Source of the DNA: Temnopleurus reevesii
Lineage: Eukaryota > Echinodermata > Echinoidea > Temnopleuroida > Temnopleuridae
Reading direction: 5' to 3'
Assembly: GCA_036244855.1 (NCBI GenBank)
Contig: BQKZ01000932.1
Coordinates: 30,790 to 94,789 of the forward strand
DNA length: 64,000 nt
Below, in pieces: positions 43,225 to 54,840 of this stretch. Below the pieces are notes generated by a model, which was not told the origin of the DNA, made no database searches, and saw nothing but the letters and a program-made list of their open reading frames with translations. Within the stretch, counting starts at the first letter, position 1, and every line of letters starts with the position of its first letter. The translations under genes and the position numbers were made by a program.

Positions 43225-43975
43225 TCATCGGCTTCAGCAAGCCTTCATTTGTGCTGTCTATCACAACAACGCATGTACTTCTAGGCAGGATGGTGCTGGC
43301 TGCTAATTAATTAGCGACCAATACTTTGAACTCGAGCCAATGTGTGTTAACATATTGTAATACATGTACAGGCTGTAACATATTAAGTTTTCCTCTCAAA
43401 CCGACCTTGTGAAAATGACCTGATCCTTCCTCTATTTTCTTTTTTCTCTCTTATTTTTTTTTTGGGGGGGGGGTGTAAAATGCAAATTTCTACAAATGTA
43501 ACATTTAAATAGAGGTTTAAGAATATATTTGATCTATAATTTAAGCAAATATATATGAATTAATATACCAGGCACTCGTGCACAGATTTCTTTGTGAGAT
43601 GGTTAAGCATTTTTACATTTAACTTGGGATAAGTTCACTATTTCACTTTCCGTAAATCTATTTAAATGGAAAATCCACAAAGTGATAATGCAGAATATGC
43701 TTGCTCAGTATGTGTAGAAAAAAAGCCTTCATATTCAATTTATGTTATAAGCTCAATTTATATAGCCAGAATTTGGAATCGCATTGTCACAATATATATT
43801 TACACAAAGTCAATCGCAAATGTTGCAAGTCATCACAACACCAATTGGGAAAGGGGCTTTAGAAGTGCTGTCTATCACAACAGTTCACAATTACAAGATG
43901 GGAAGCGTTGAGTGCCCACTGCTAATTAATTAGTCCACAATACACTGGTTGAGGTCCAGCCAATACCTATTATCA
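43225..43975. repeat. Spaced direct duplication with TAATTAATTAG
   Basis: Segments at about 43235-43355 and 43850-43975 share GTGCTGTCTATCACAACA and GCTAATTAATTAG followed by CAATAC and GAGCCAAT or GTCCAGCCAAT words. Spacing is about 615 bp. Function unknown. Confidence 0.6.
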
Positions 43976-43979
43976 GTGC

Positions 43980-45160
43980 TATACTTTATTGTAATGTTAA
44001 TAATAATAATAATACACAACATTTATTAGGTGTTAGAAATACAATTGTTTCTACATGTAAGTGCATAGTTTTCTGATTACGAAAATATTATTACCCGGTA
44101 AATTAATTGAAAAAAAAAGGTGAAAAAAAGTTCACTTCTGTCTGCTTAAATCTATATCTATTGAATCCTTCAGTGGAAGAAGAACCAAAGTACAATAGTA
44201 CAGTGCCACATGAAGAAGCTCCAATTAAGTTGCAAAAATAACTTCCGATAATTATCATCACAATGGGCAATTATAGTCGATCAATAGCTGGCTTGTAATC
44301 AGGACAATTTCCCACATAAAATACCAACCAGAAGTAATATGTACAATTGATATATTTATGTAGCTTTGAAAACATAGCTTCTAAGAAAGGCTTAGAATAT
44401 TGCATTACATTGACAGATTCTATTGAAATACCAGTATGTTTTTACGCTTTATGTTCCGGCACTTCAACAAAACTATTGAAACATCATGCTATATTGGGAA
44501 ATATCAAACTACTTGAAATGTTTGATCAAAAAGTCAAGTGTTACCCAATAATGTGACAACTTCAGCTACAGTTTCCAACATTGTAGATTGAGCAAATGCG
44601 AGACATAGAGAAAGGGCGATAGAGTGATAGAGAAAGGGCGATAGAGAGAGAGATAAAAAAAAAGTAGAGGGAGAAGATACATGTGAAGAGAGATAAATGA
44701 TAGAGGGATGTTTGAAAATTCTAACATGCAGGGCACTACAAACCAACTTGCCCTGAAAGGGCAACAAAATGAAGCCATCGGGCAAGTAAATAAAATTCAG
44801 AACCACTCATATTACCAAGAAAGATAACTTGTTGTACCGTGAAGCCTTCTTCTCATCATTCAGCCACAAGTAAAACATTCAAACAAATTGTTACTTGTCA
44901 AAAATATCCTGTAGCAATTTCTTTAATTCAACCAACTTCACTGACAGCTCCGCCAAATTTGGAAATTATTCAAATTATATTAGTTTTGGGCAAGCGGTGC
45001 CTAAATTCTTATATAGCTCTAGCACTCTAAATATGTATCAATCCATATTGAAAAGCAAAGAGCAATCTTAATCAATCACAAATATTCAAAACAATACCAG
45101 TCTTTTAAATCCGAGAAAACCTCTAAAAATTAAACAAGAACATACCAACTGTTGGCCTCT
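43980..45160. other. Unassigned stretch
   Basis: AAT-triplet run near 43998-44014 and a GA-rich tract at about 44600-44700. No coding exon supported. Confidence 0.4.
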
Positions 45161-45329
45161 TCTACATGTTGAACTTCATCGAGACTGCAAAAGAAAACCA
45201 TGTACCAAAGATGTGCTCCATGCAAAACAGGGCTGGCAATGATACTCCACACACACACGACGTAGAGCGTTTCGGAATTCTGCCTGCAAATTTTGAGCAG
45301 GGCACGAAGCAGTGGCAGGAGTAATTTGA

Positions 45330-45960
45330 GGACACTGCGATAAGTGGACTTCCATCCAGTGCTAAATCCTGCGGCGTCTCCTGATTAGGAGAGACCCCAG
45401 CGTTCCTAAACGAGGTGCACCTCAAAAAACGCCTCATGATCAAAGTTAATGTAGTGCTTGGTTAGTTTAATTAAAGATTTACTTCAGGATTACATTATTT
45501 TTTATAGGGGTTTCGTATCTTAATTCATAAGTGGGTGTAGGTGAACTTGAAGATATCTTATGATATTCATAGGTACGATTACGAAATAGATGAAATAAAT
45601 AAATTTTAATTTACAAAATGGTGGCTGGGGTACTGTAATTTTCTTTTACAAGGACATTGTAAGAATCAACATTGGCACAACACTCCAGAATGTGTGAATT
45701 ATTAAATATCATGATTTTATGTGAACTATTAAAAATCCTACTTTTATGCAAACTTGTGGAATCGGATGCAATTTTTGAGGGCACTGTGATAAGTAGACTT
45801 CCGTCCAGTGGTAAATCATGCTGTGTCTCCCAATTAGGAGAGACCTCGCATTTCTCAACGAGGTTAACTTAAAAACGCCTTTGTCTAATTCCTCGTGATC
45901 AAATCAATGCGATGTTTGGGTGGTTTAATTAACCTGGATAATTGCAAGATTATCTGATAT
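45330..45960. repeat. Direct duplication, about 440 bp apart
   Basis: ATAAGTGGACTTCCATCCAG and ATAAGTAGACTTCCGTCCAG start two related segments. Both continue with TCTCC(T/C)(G/A)ATTAGGAGAGACC, a 6-base-stem palindrome, and end in TGATCAAA...GGTTTAATTAA. The open frame over the first is not recognised. Confidence 0.65.
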
Positions 45961-46447
45961 TTAAAGACACCATTCTGGCTTCTTCTACGAGGGTGATCTT
46001 GGGAACAAAGACTGTAAAGAATATTTGACACGGTTCTATGTATCATAAAGCATGATGTACATGTAAACTCTCTTGATACTCTGGTGTCTTCTACCATCCC
46101 TAAAATGCGCTTTGAATCTCATGATTTTTTTTCGTCAAGAAAATAAATATATGTCCAATATAACAAGGTGTAATATTTAAAATAATAACAATTAAGTCTT
46201 GATAAAACCAAAACTGATTGCCTTGCAAATTTGTAGAGTCTCTGGTTTTCTTAATTCGGATACCTTGTCTGCATAAGGTTATCCCATAAGACTGACACCA
46301 GGTGTATAAAATGCCCATGAGACTGACTGCCCGTCTACTGAACAGCTACAAGTTAAACTTCAAAATAACCTAACTTGAACTTCACATTCAGGAGCGTTTT
46401 GGCTTTCTTTGCTCTTACTCAATTGTGCGCTATTTCAGATCTTAACC

Positions 46448-46636
46448 CAGTAGGGGTCGATTGCACGAAATGGTCATATCGATCTTTTTCTTGCAAAGAT
46501 GTCTCAACTTCTTGAGCCACCCTCTTAACACAGACGCAAACATGGATACCTCTATGCTATAAGGATGGCACAAGAAGTTAAGACGTCTTAGCAAGATGAG
46601 GATAGCTAAGACCATTCCGTGCCACTGGCCCCTGGA
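46448..46636. mobile_element. Fold-back MITE, AGGGGTCGATTGCACGAAATGG
   Basis: The left arm TCGATTGCACGAAATGGTCA pairs with TTCCGTGCCACTGGCCCC; inner CAACTTCTTGAGCCACC pairs with GGATGGCACAAGAAGTTAAG. About 189 bp. Confidence 0.75.
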
Positions 46637-46679
46637 TTCCAGCCAGACAAGGAATTGGAACAGAGAAATCAGCTTCAAC

Positions 46680-47775
46680 TTCTAACCCAATAAGTTGGCA
46701 AGAAGTTTGAACTACAAATTAAAGCTCAGTTTCAGCTTGGATCACCTCGCCAGACAAGGTGCGAACAGAAGGGATGGACTTCCGACTCAAGGTGGTTCAA
46801 AAAATCCGGCAAAGAATTGGAACAAAATACACATTTGACTCCATTGGCAAGATGTCTGAACTAAAGCCCCAGTCACAAAGAAGCCCGGAAGCAGCACGTT
46901 TCAACACGATTCTTTACTCGGAGGCAGTTAACTGTGAACTGAACAAAGAGTCATGTTTGATATTGTAGCTTCCGGGCTTCTATGTGACTGGGGCCTTGAA
47001 CACTGTATGTAGCTTTTAGCTAGACAAGGGGCCTGTAATATAAAAGCAATATGATTAATTGAAAATTGATTGTATCTCTATTGTACATGTTTTGCCATAG
47101 ACTTATGATTAATATATATCATAAGTTTAATTGCACCTTTTATGTTACAGGCCCCAGCTGTACAAACAGAAGGAATGATCTTCTGACTGGTGGAGGTTCA
47201 AGAAGTCCATCAAATAGTTTGACCAGAAAAAAATCAAATCAACTAATAAATAAAGGCTAGAAGTTTGAAACGTTACTGATTTACATTTAGCCAGACGCTA
47301 TATCAAACAGAGTGCATCCGACCAGGTGGAGACTCAAAAAATCTGCCAAAAAATGGAACTTCTAATAAGTAATGGTAATAATTTTAAGTAGGATTTACGC
47401 AAGTAGCATTTAGCCAGACAAGGCATGTGAAAAGGAGGGGGAACGTCCTACTGGCGGAGGTTTAAAATTTTCACCAAAGAATTGGACGACAAAAGAATCA
47501 ACTAAACTCCTCATCTAATAAATAATATAAAGAATTTTATAGTCAGATTTCCGCAGGTAGCGTTTAGCCAGACAAGGTGTGCAAACAGAGGTAAATGAAC
47601 TTCTGACATGTGGGAGTTCAAGTAAAAAAATCACCGCAGAAATAGATCAACTCAACTCCTCAGCTAATTAATGGCAAGAAGTTTGTACAAGCATTTAGCC
47701 AGACAAGGCGTGGAAACAGAGGGAATGTGCTTCTGACTTGCAGCAGGTCGAGAAGTCCACCACTCCATCTGGCTA
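46680..47775. repeat. Diverged tandem array, units of about 130-150 bp, interrupted
   Basis: TAGCCAGACAAGG(T/C)(G/A)TG-like starts recur near 46748, 47285, 47407, 47563 and 47697, each followed by AACAGAGG-, CTTCTGAC- and GAGTTCAAG-like blocks. The two hairpin elements at 46866-47155 are inserted within it. No clear exon. Confidence 0.75.
46866..47155. repeat. Two adjacent hairpin elements
   Basis: The first (46866-46998) has near-perfect ends AAGCCCCAGTCACAAAGAAG and TTCTATGTGACTGGGGCCTT. The second (47033-47155) has GGGGCCTGTAATATAAAA and TTTTATGTTACAGGCCCC and belongs to the family at 12.93 kb. Confidence 0.75.
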
Positions 47776-48250
47776 CATACATATGAATATGGAAAGAATC
47801 ATATAGACAAGAATTAAGAAAATGGGTAAACTACAAACAGTTTTCAAATCTTAAAGGGTTTGACTATCATGACCAAGTCATATTTCAACAAATTTTACAG
47901 CTACATTTTCATGAGTAAGCATCGAATATATACGTGTAGATAATCATTTATATTCAGATGGAATATAAAATGCAGATGATATTTGTGCATTCCTAAAGCA
48001 CTACGTATCTTTACTACAAAAGGGAAAGCATTGAACAAAATTCTATTTCCAACTCAAACAATGCACAAACCAAAGAATAATGCATGTTGAAATACTGGAT
48101 TTTTTTTTTTTGAGAAATCTCGCTGGGAATGATTTCTGTATTCTTTGTATACGCTATATACTGGATATACATGTACATGGGTGTGGGAAGTGTGAGAAGA
48201 TCACATAATATGTAACATTAACAAGGAAAGATACTTGTGTCCTTCGCTCG

Positions 48251-48800
48251 TTGAGAATGTCACGAAGCATGAACTTCGCAATCCCGGTCGCGACTGCATC
48301 TCGTTTACCTAGTTACAGTATGTCTGGTTCATGCGCGGATTGAAGGTTCATTCACACCAAGATGGTCCAAAAATCATGAAGGCATAATTACATAATTCAT
48401 GATGGTAAAAGTAAAGTGCATTTATAAAGTCTAGACTTAATACAACATGGACAACTACAAGAATCTTTCAGTCCTTGAGAATGTCACGAGGCATGAACTT
48501 CGCAATCCCAGTCAGGACTGCATCTCGTTTACCCAGTTAAAGTATGTCTGGTTCATGCGCGGAAGAGTGAAGGTTCATTCACACAAAGATGGTCCAAAAA
48601 TCATAAACGTATAATTCCAGAATTCATGACATAGTGCATTTATAAAGTCTAGACTTAATACAACATGGACAACTACAAGAACCCTTCAGTCCTTGAGAAT
48701 GTCACGAGGCATGAACTTCCCAATCCCGGTCGCGACTGCATCTCGTTTACCTAGTTAAAGTATGTCTGGTTCATGCGCCAAAGATTGACAGTTCATTCTC
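48251..48800. repeat. Three-unit tandem array, about 220-230 bp per unit
   Basis: Units starting at about 48251, 48477 and 48693 share GAGAATGTCACGA(A/G)GCATGA, GACTGCATCTCGTTTACC and TATGTCTGGTTCATGCGC. On the minus strand each contains an open stretch KRDAV(A/L)TGI(A/G)KFM followed by a charged tail; two units end in the same TGA. Confidence 0.85.
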
Positions 48801-48819
48801 ATCAAGATGGTCCACTCAC

Positions 48820-49185
48820 CCGCTGTTCACAAGGTAGACATTCTACAACCAAACCGCACTTGCTCATTAGAAATTAACTTGGAACTCGGAAGCTAAAAAC
48901 CCTTAGAATGGAAGTGCTGAAATATTACCTTTACTTGCCAGACGTTTGAAGGCACAAAATCCTTATTCACAAAGTAGACACTCTACAACCAAGCCATATT
49001 TGCCCAGTTTAATTCATAATGGAACTTGGATGCTAAAAAATTCTTGGAATAAAAGTGCTGAAAAGCAAAATGTTTGAAGGCAAACTAGACGTTTGAAGGC
49101 ACTCAACCCCTGTTCACAAGGTAGACACTCTATAACTAAGCCACACTTGCCCCGTAGAAATTCAACTTGGAAGCCTGAAAATTCT
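48820..49185. repeat. Three-unit tandem array, about 140-146 bp per unit
   Basis: GTTCACAAGGTAGACA(T/C)TCTA or its variant recurs near 48828, 48969 and 49115. On the minus strand the first unit has a strong donor CAGCGG|GTGAGT after CGLVVECLPCEQR; the other units have lost it (stop, or GT to TT). Confidence 0.8.
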
Positions 49186-49307
49186 TAAAGGTGCTAAAAT
49201 AGCACTGAGAGTGCGAATGAATTAGCACTGAGAGTGCAAATGAATTAGCACTTTGCGTGTACAGGTACTCTAACAGAATATACATGTATCTAAAATTTTC
49301 ATAATTT

Positions 49308-49500
49308 CCTTCAACAAGAAATTCATCCAGATTGTGCTGCACTAAACCCAGTTGGGAATTTATTCCTTGATAAGCTTATGCGCCTTATACATGTAGGTGC
49401 ACTGCTGAAGCCAGGGAAATAATGCAGCAATTGTAGAACGCTTAGGGAACTCTCCTGAGAACTGATGAGCGCTATATAAAAGCCGTTCATTATTATTATA
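49308..49500 (+). repeat. SINE body and tail, plus orientation
   Basis: TTTCCTTCAACAAGAAATTC, TTGTGCTGCACTAAACCCAG and GCGCTATATAAAAGCCGTTC next to a TTATTAT tract match the SINE at 3.6 kb. The tRNA-like head is missing. Confidence 0.8.
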
Positions 49501-49894
49501 GTCGTACAAAGTTGCGTCTACATGATGCAACACAGGACCTGGTTACAGTCTAATTGCTTCTATTGACATAGGAAGCTATGGGCTGCCGAGGATAGGAAAA
49601 GGATATTTTCTCGCTTCTCCTGCGGAAGTTTGAACGAGAGAGAGAGAAAAAAATTCTCTCTTTACATAGAGAGAAACAAACAAGGTCATCGATAGTGTGC
49701 ACAGTTTTAGATAACTCCACATAATGACTTTTACACAGAAATTGCAACGATTCTTAATTGAATTAGCGCAGGTGGAAGACATGTGATGAGACGTGGGTTG
49801 TAGAAAGTATACATGAACGCAACAAGTCAGTCAGCAAAGCAGATTCACATCCAATGTTTTGTAAAATTTCTGACAAGAAAATCATGTTGGAGTT

Positions 49895-49895
49895 N
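49895..49895. other. Single undetermined base
   Basis: One N in otherwise continuous sequence. Confidence 1.
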
Positions 49896-50164
49896 AAAAG
49901 CTTAGCTGAAGCCCTTGCGCAACACAGTTTCAATACGCTGAAACACTTCGCGTACTGCGCGCTAGCAAATTAATTGTCCTAATTATCACGTGTTTGTTTT
50001 GAGCACATGTTAAAAAATTCACCCTGTTGCATCAAGTCGCAGGTAAACAAAATTCATAAAAAATAAAACAAAAGAACTGTTTTGAAGTCTGTATTAGTCT
50101 TTCATAATCAGACATTCGTTTCTTAACATAACCTATTCCCTTAATAACGTTTAATGCAAGAAAA

Positions 50165-50447
50165 TTTGCCGCCATGGCGGAGATAAGACAGCTAGGAGGT
50201 GTCCTAAATCTCTATGAGAAATTAAACGTTAGATAAGATAAGACAAAAGTTAAGACACTTTTCAGAATACCAATTTATTTTATCTCTTGCGCACAATACG
50301 TTGCGCGTTGCATTTTTATGACGCGCAGGGGAGATAAGACAGAAGATAAGACAAAAGTTAGGACACCGAGATAAGACAGCTTCCAGAATAGCAATTTAAA
50401 GATAAGATAATATTTTGAGATAAGACACCTACCAGAATACCGCCCAG
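50165..50447. repeat. GATAAG-rich repeat element
   Basis: About eight GATAAG words in 270 bp, in direct repeats such as GAGATAAGACAG and AGATAAGACAAAAGTTA(A/G)GAC. It ends CCAGAATACCGCCC, the kind of G-rich terminus seen in MITEs. At the left edge is the palindrome GCCGCCATGGCGG. Confidence 0.6.
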
Positions 50448-51202
50448 TGGTTTGAATTTATTGACTGTGTTTTGATCACGAATTTCGCGAAAATAAAACC
50501 ACTTCGAAAATGTCTGCTTGTACAGTAATCTTTAAAAGAACTAAAAATAAACCATTTTGGTAGAAGTACAGCTCTCGCAGGAGAATCGCCAGACAATTTC
50601 TTAAAAATTGGTTAGAGCATAAAGCGACATAACATAAATACTTACTGTACTTGCTCCCTATAATAGTTAGGATTTCAAAAGAAATAAGTTCAAAAGGTGT
50701 CCAATAAATGGTATCCGTATGGGAAATGAACTACATAGAAACTATATCTAATTCGTTTGACAGGAAAATGGCACAGTACATGTACATGTACATGTATCTC
50801 CAAAAGGTGAATGGCTTTGACAGTATACATTCATGAAACAAGGGCACTCGCCTAGCTTGAAAAGAAAAAAAAACACTAAACAGCATCACGTTTTAGCAAC
50901 ATATGTCCACTCATAATTAGCATGTGCATGTATGCAGAAGTACACATGAATATTTTATGCAGATCTAGATGTATATAACAGTATTTTTATCACTAGAAGT
51001 AATCTTCAACTACAGACTCGATTCAGGTTTATTCATAACCACTATAAAGAAGCAAGAGAGTCTAATTGTAAGTCTAGCTCAGTACCAGCTTACGTTCTTC
51101 GAGGGTAAAAGTAAAGTGCCTGGCAGAATAAATACTGGATCTACATGTATGCTAGGCTTTTTTTCAGACAAGATATTCCTTTCAACAGGCAGCATTATAT
51201 AA

Positions 51203-51428
51203 AAAGGGGGTTTACTTTAAAATTCAAATTTATGCAAGTTTCTAGCTAAAAATCATAGATACGTGGTATTCCATAAACCAGTTAGTAACAATGGAAAGTT
51301 CTACAATACTTGGAATCCGGTTTGCACACATTACCTGTTGCAACGTCGCGCAAGGCTCGAGCAAGCTTTTGAGTCATCAAGAACAACCTACCATATAATT
51401 TACATCTATTAGTTAGCTCGCCTATTGC
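51203..51428. mobile_element. MITE, GGGTTTACT...AGTAAACCC family, copy 1 (decayed)
   Basis: GGGGGTTTACTTTAAAATTC and CATCTATTAGTTAGCTCGCC are diverged inverted ends. The interior TACTTGGAATCCGGTTTGCA and GGTATTCCATAAACCAGTT match the copies at 54.0 and 58.4 kb. Confidence 0.7.
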
Positions 51429-54028
51429 CCTGGATTAGGTATTTGTTTATACAAATTTGACTACAAATTTCAAAGCCAGGGAGGCATAGTCTTGCATCAG
51501 ACAGTTTAGAATAAATTATCACAAATGCACAGATCTAGTAGGAGCAAATAAAGCTATAAGATCCAAGTTTATAAAATTGTCTTTTGAACAATTTGTATTG
51601 TTATGTGATGTATCAAAAGTATGATATGATAGTTAATAATAATATTTAGGCATCATTTTCTCCATTCATTTATTACGCTTTATTTTAACAGGGTAGCCCC
51701 ATCAGTAATCAAAGTACTGTTCTACCTTGGGCCCCTGTTTAATAGGTAATGTGCCCTACATGTATATGAACATATATTATACAAGGAATAATTGTACTTT
51801 TCACGTTAGATTAAACATTTTAGACATTGAGAAAACATTTTCAACACTTTCCTGTACAGTTCATGTGAAAAGTTGCTTATCAAAACATTTTTTGTATAGC
51901 AATCATGCTCAAAATATCTAGCAAATTGCGATGCGATACCAGGAAAATTATTCCCTGTAATAATAATATTAAGCCGATATGATATGCCTTACGGTTTATC
52001 GTCCAAATTTCTTCCCACTAAACTTCTGCATCTCCCTCCTCCCATCTCCCCGTCCTTTTCATCTTTGACGTCTTTCACCCAGAGGGACTGTGGTGCAGCT
52101 AAGCAAAGAAAGATCTTCATTCGCTACATGAATGAATGCACACACCCATCTCCATGAGAAACCTGAAGGGCCCTTGTTTTTCTTCTTCCCTACGATCAAT
52201 TGCAAGATTGTGTGAAATGCAGCTTTTAACAATAGAGGATTCTTGCAGCATATGCTGTGAATTTTACTGTAAATATCAAATTCCTGTTACATTGACATAT
52301 ATCGATTAAAGGATTGAACAACAGTTTTACATGAAGACTTTCAGTTTGAATTATTATTTGACTTTGAACAAATTAATATTTTGTCTGTAATTGCGTAAAG
52401 TGTAAATGTCAACCTAAATTGTGAATATTTAAGTATAATTGTATAAGTGGAAATAAGATGAATTCTAATTCAATTTTAAATTCAAGAAACAAATTGCACC
52501 AGATGTAGTGAATGCAAAGATTCTCCAATCTCCATACGTATTCCCAAAAATTCACACAGTGAGACATTAAAAAATCAAATACTTCAATTCTTATTCAGAA
52601 ATATAATTTTGATTGCACATCTAAAATCCTCTTAACCAATTTTTCCCAAACTGCCAATATAAGAAAATGTATCAATCAAAACGAAGTATGGCAATCTACA
52701 TTGGAACAATACTTCATCTGCTAAAAATAGCTTCCTCCAAACATCGATCTAAAATTCACCTCACCCTCATCCTACCGCAGCTATAACCCAGGCTCACCGA
52801 GTATGAATTTTCTAATTACATCCCTTATCCATCTCCCTGCTTTGTATTACAGCCCAGAGATGAAATCAATCTCTAATAAATTCAGAAGCCGATGGTGATA
52901 CAATTGAGCAATAGGGCCCTAACCATACACGGCTAACCAATACGTCCTCGCAAGTTGCATAAATCAGGATTTATTGATAGATGCATAGAGTACTGTTCAG
53001 GTCATCTTGCACAGTGCATACAATGTATGTACACTTCGAATGTATAGAAAGAAAACCAGGGCTCTTGTATGTAGTGATTTCTGGATTTGAAGAGGTGAAT
53101 TCATTCTAGGATTTTCACAGAATAATGTTGGAATATCTTAATTGATAGGTGCAAGTGATGGGTTAATCTGAAATATTATGCGACAAAAAGATGACTCACA
53201 AGGGATAGAATTAAGAAACTGTACATAAATGGTTTGACGAGAACATCTTTTTCTACACCTGCAGACATGCAAACCACAAATCGTATTCCTTACTTCTTCT
53301 ATATCATTTCAATTCTGAGGGGGATACTTAGATAGGAATATTAGGATATATTTAGAAATAAATAACACTTCTGTACCATAATGCGTCGCATCTGTCTCCA
53401 TACAAAATATTGTCTATTCTCTCATTTACAAAAACAAACACTTTTTAGTGTAGGGATGACAAACATGTAACATTACATGGCAAATTTACCTCATTTTCTG
53501 GTAAAAGTAATGAAATAAAAAGAAGATGTATATTACGTGTATTCAGGTCAATCGATGGATACACGTGGTTAATTATACATTCTGAATAATTACTATAAAA
53601 AATAATAATAATCATTACTTTGATACCCTTTATCCAAGCGAAAAAGACAATGAATACTAGAGGTGGTTAAATCCATGTTCAATTTACAAAAGCAACAATT
53701 AGATGAGAGGAAAAGAGAAGATAAATGTACATGTAGGAGAGAGAGAGAGAATGTGGATAAAAGGAGGAAATAATTTGAGGTCACCAATAATCTAACAAGT
53801 GTCAAAAGTGACACAGCCAAAGTCCTAAATGACATGAACCTGCTACCAAGAACAGAACACGAACCCATCCCGGCAGGGAAACATACAATGAAAGATTACC
53901 TATTCATGTTCAGTACATGGATCCATTCTATCACATACATGTAGGCCTACATGTAATGCGATTCTAATGTGATTATCTGCTATCGGTCCAAAGGAATATC
54001 ACTCACTGCCAGGAAGTGTGTGTATTCT
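51429..54028. other. Unassigned stretch
   Basis: A GA-repeat at about 53735-53750. No coding exon or further repeat identified. Confidence 0.4.
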
Positions 54029-54238
54029 AATAGGCGGGTTTACTAATAGATGGATACATGTACCTTTAACATAAAGGTTGCTCTTGACAACCCTAAAGCT
54101 TGCCCGACATAGCAACAAGTAATGAATGCAAACTGGATTCCAAGTATTGTAGACTTATTATCAAACAGTTTAAGGAATACCACATAAACTACGTTCGGTA
54201 GCAAGAAACGCACATAAATTTTAATATACCCGTCTATT
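54029..54238. mobile_element. MITE, TAGGCGGGTTTACTAATAGATG family, copy 2
   Basis: The left end reads AATAGGCGGGTTTACTAATA and the right TTTTAATATACCCGTCTATT. The interior is in the opposite sense to the copy at 58.4 kb (CTTGACAACCCTAAAGCTTG, TGCAAACTGGATTCCAAGTA). Confidence 0.75.
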
Positions 54239-54295
54239 CAGGAACAGTGCAGGCCTGCATGACCAAGGATAAATTGTTAAAGATTTTTAAAAATA

Positions 54296-54840
54296 TAGGA
54301 CTCCTAAACATACAATGTGAAATGAAGAAAGAAAATATTAAAATGAGAGAAGGAGAGGGAGGAAGGGAGGGGAGGGGAAGGATTTATGGTGCAAGCACAT
54401 GCTGCAATCCCGAACTGCACCCCCCCCCCCCTTCAAAAATATGACAAGCAGAGCAGAGATGGTAATGAGGTGTTAGATAAAATATAGGACTACTAAACAT
54501 ACAATGCAAAAAGGAAAAAAGGAAATTAAATTGACAGAGGAGAGAAAGGGTGGGGGAAGGGGAAGGGTTTATGGTGGAAGTAGGCCTACATGCTGCATCC
54601 AGAACTGCTCTCCCCCCTCCCCGCTCACAAATATGACAAACAGAGCAGAGATGGTAATGAGGTGTTAGATAAAATATAGGACTACTAAACATACAATGCA
54701 AAAAGAAGAAAAGGAAATTAAATTGATAGAGGAGAGAAAGGGTGGGGGAAGGGGAAGGGTTTTATGGTGGAAGCAAATGCTGTAATCCCAAACTGCGTCA
54801 TCCCCACCCCCAGCCCAGTTCCCACATTAAAAAATATGAC
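54296..54840. repeat. Tandem array, about 190 bp per unit, nearly three units
   Basis: AGGACTACTAAACATACAAT (first unit AGGACTCCTAAACATACAAT) recurs near 54297, 54486 and 54676, each followed by a GGGTGGGGGAAGGGGAAGGG-like purine block and a C-rich block. Confidence 0.9.

Noticed and set aside
50171..50178. GCCGCCATGG as a translation start in both directions
   Set aside because: It is the palindromic edge of a GATAAG repeat; the frames are under 50 codons and unsupported.
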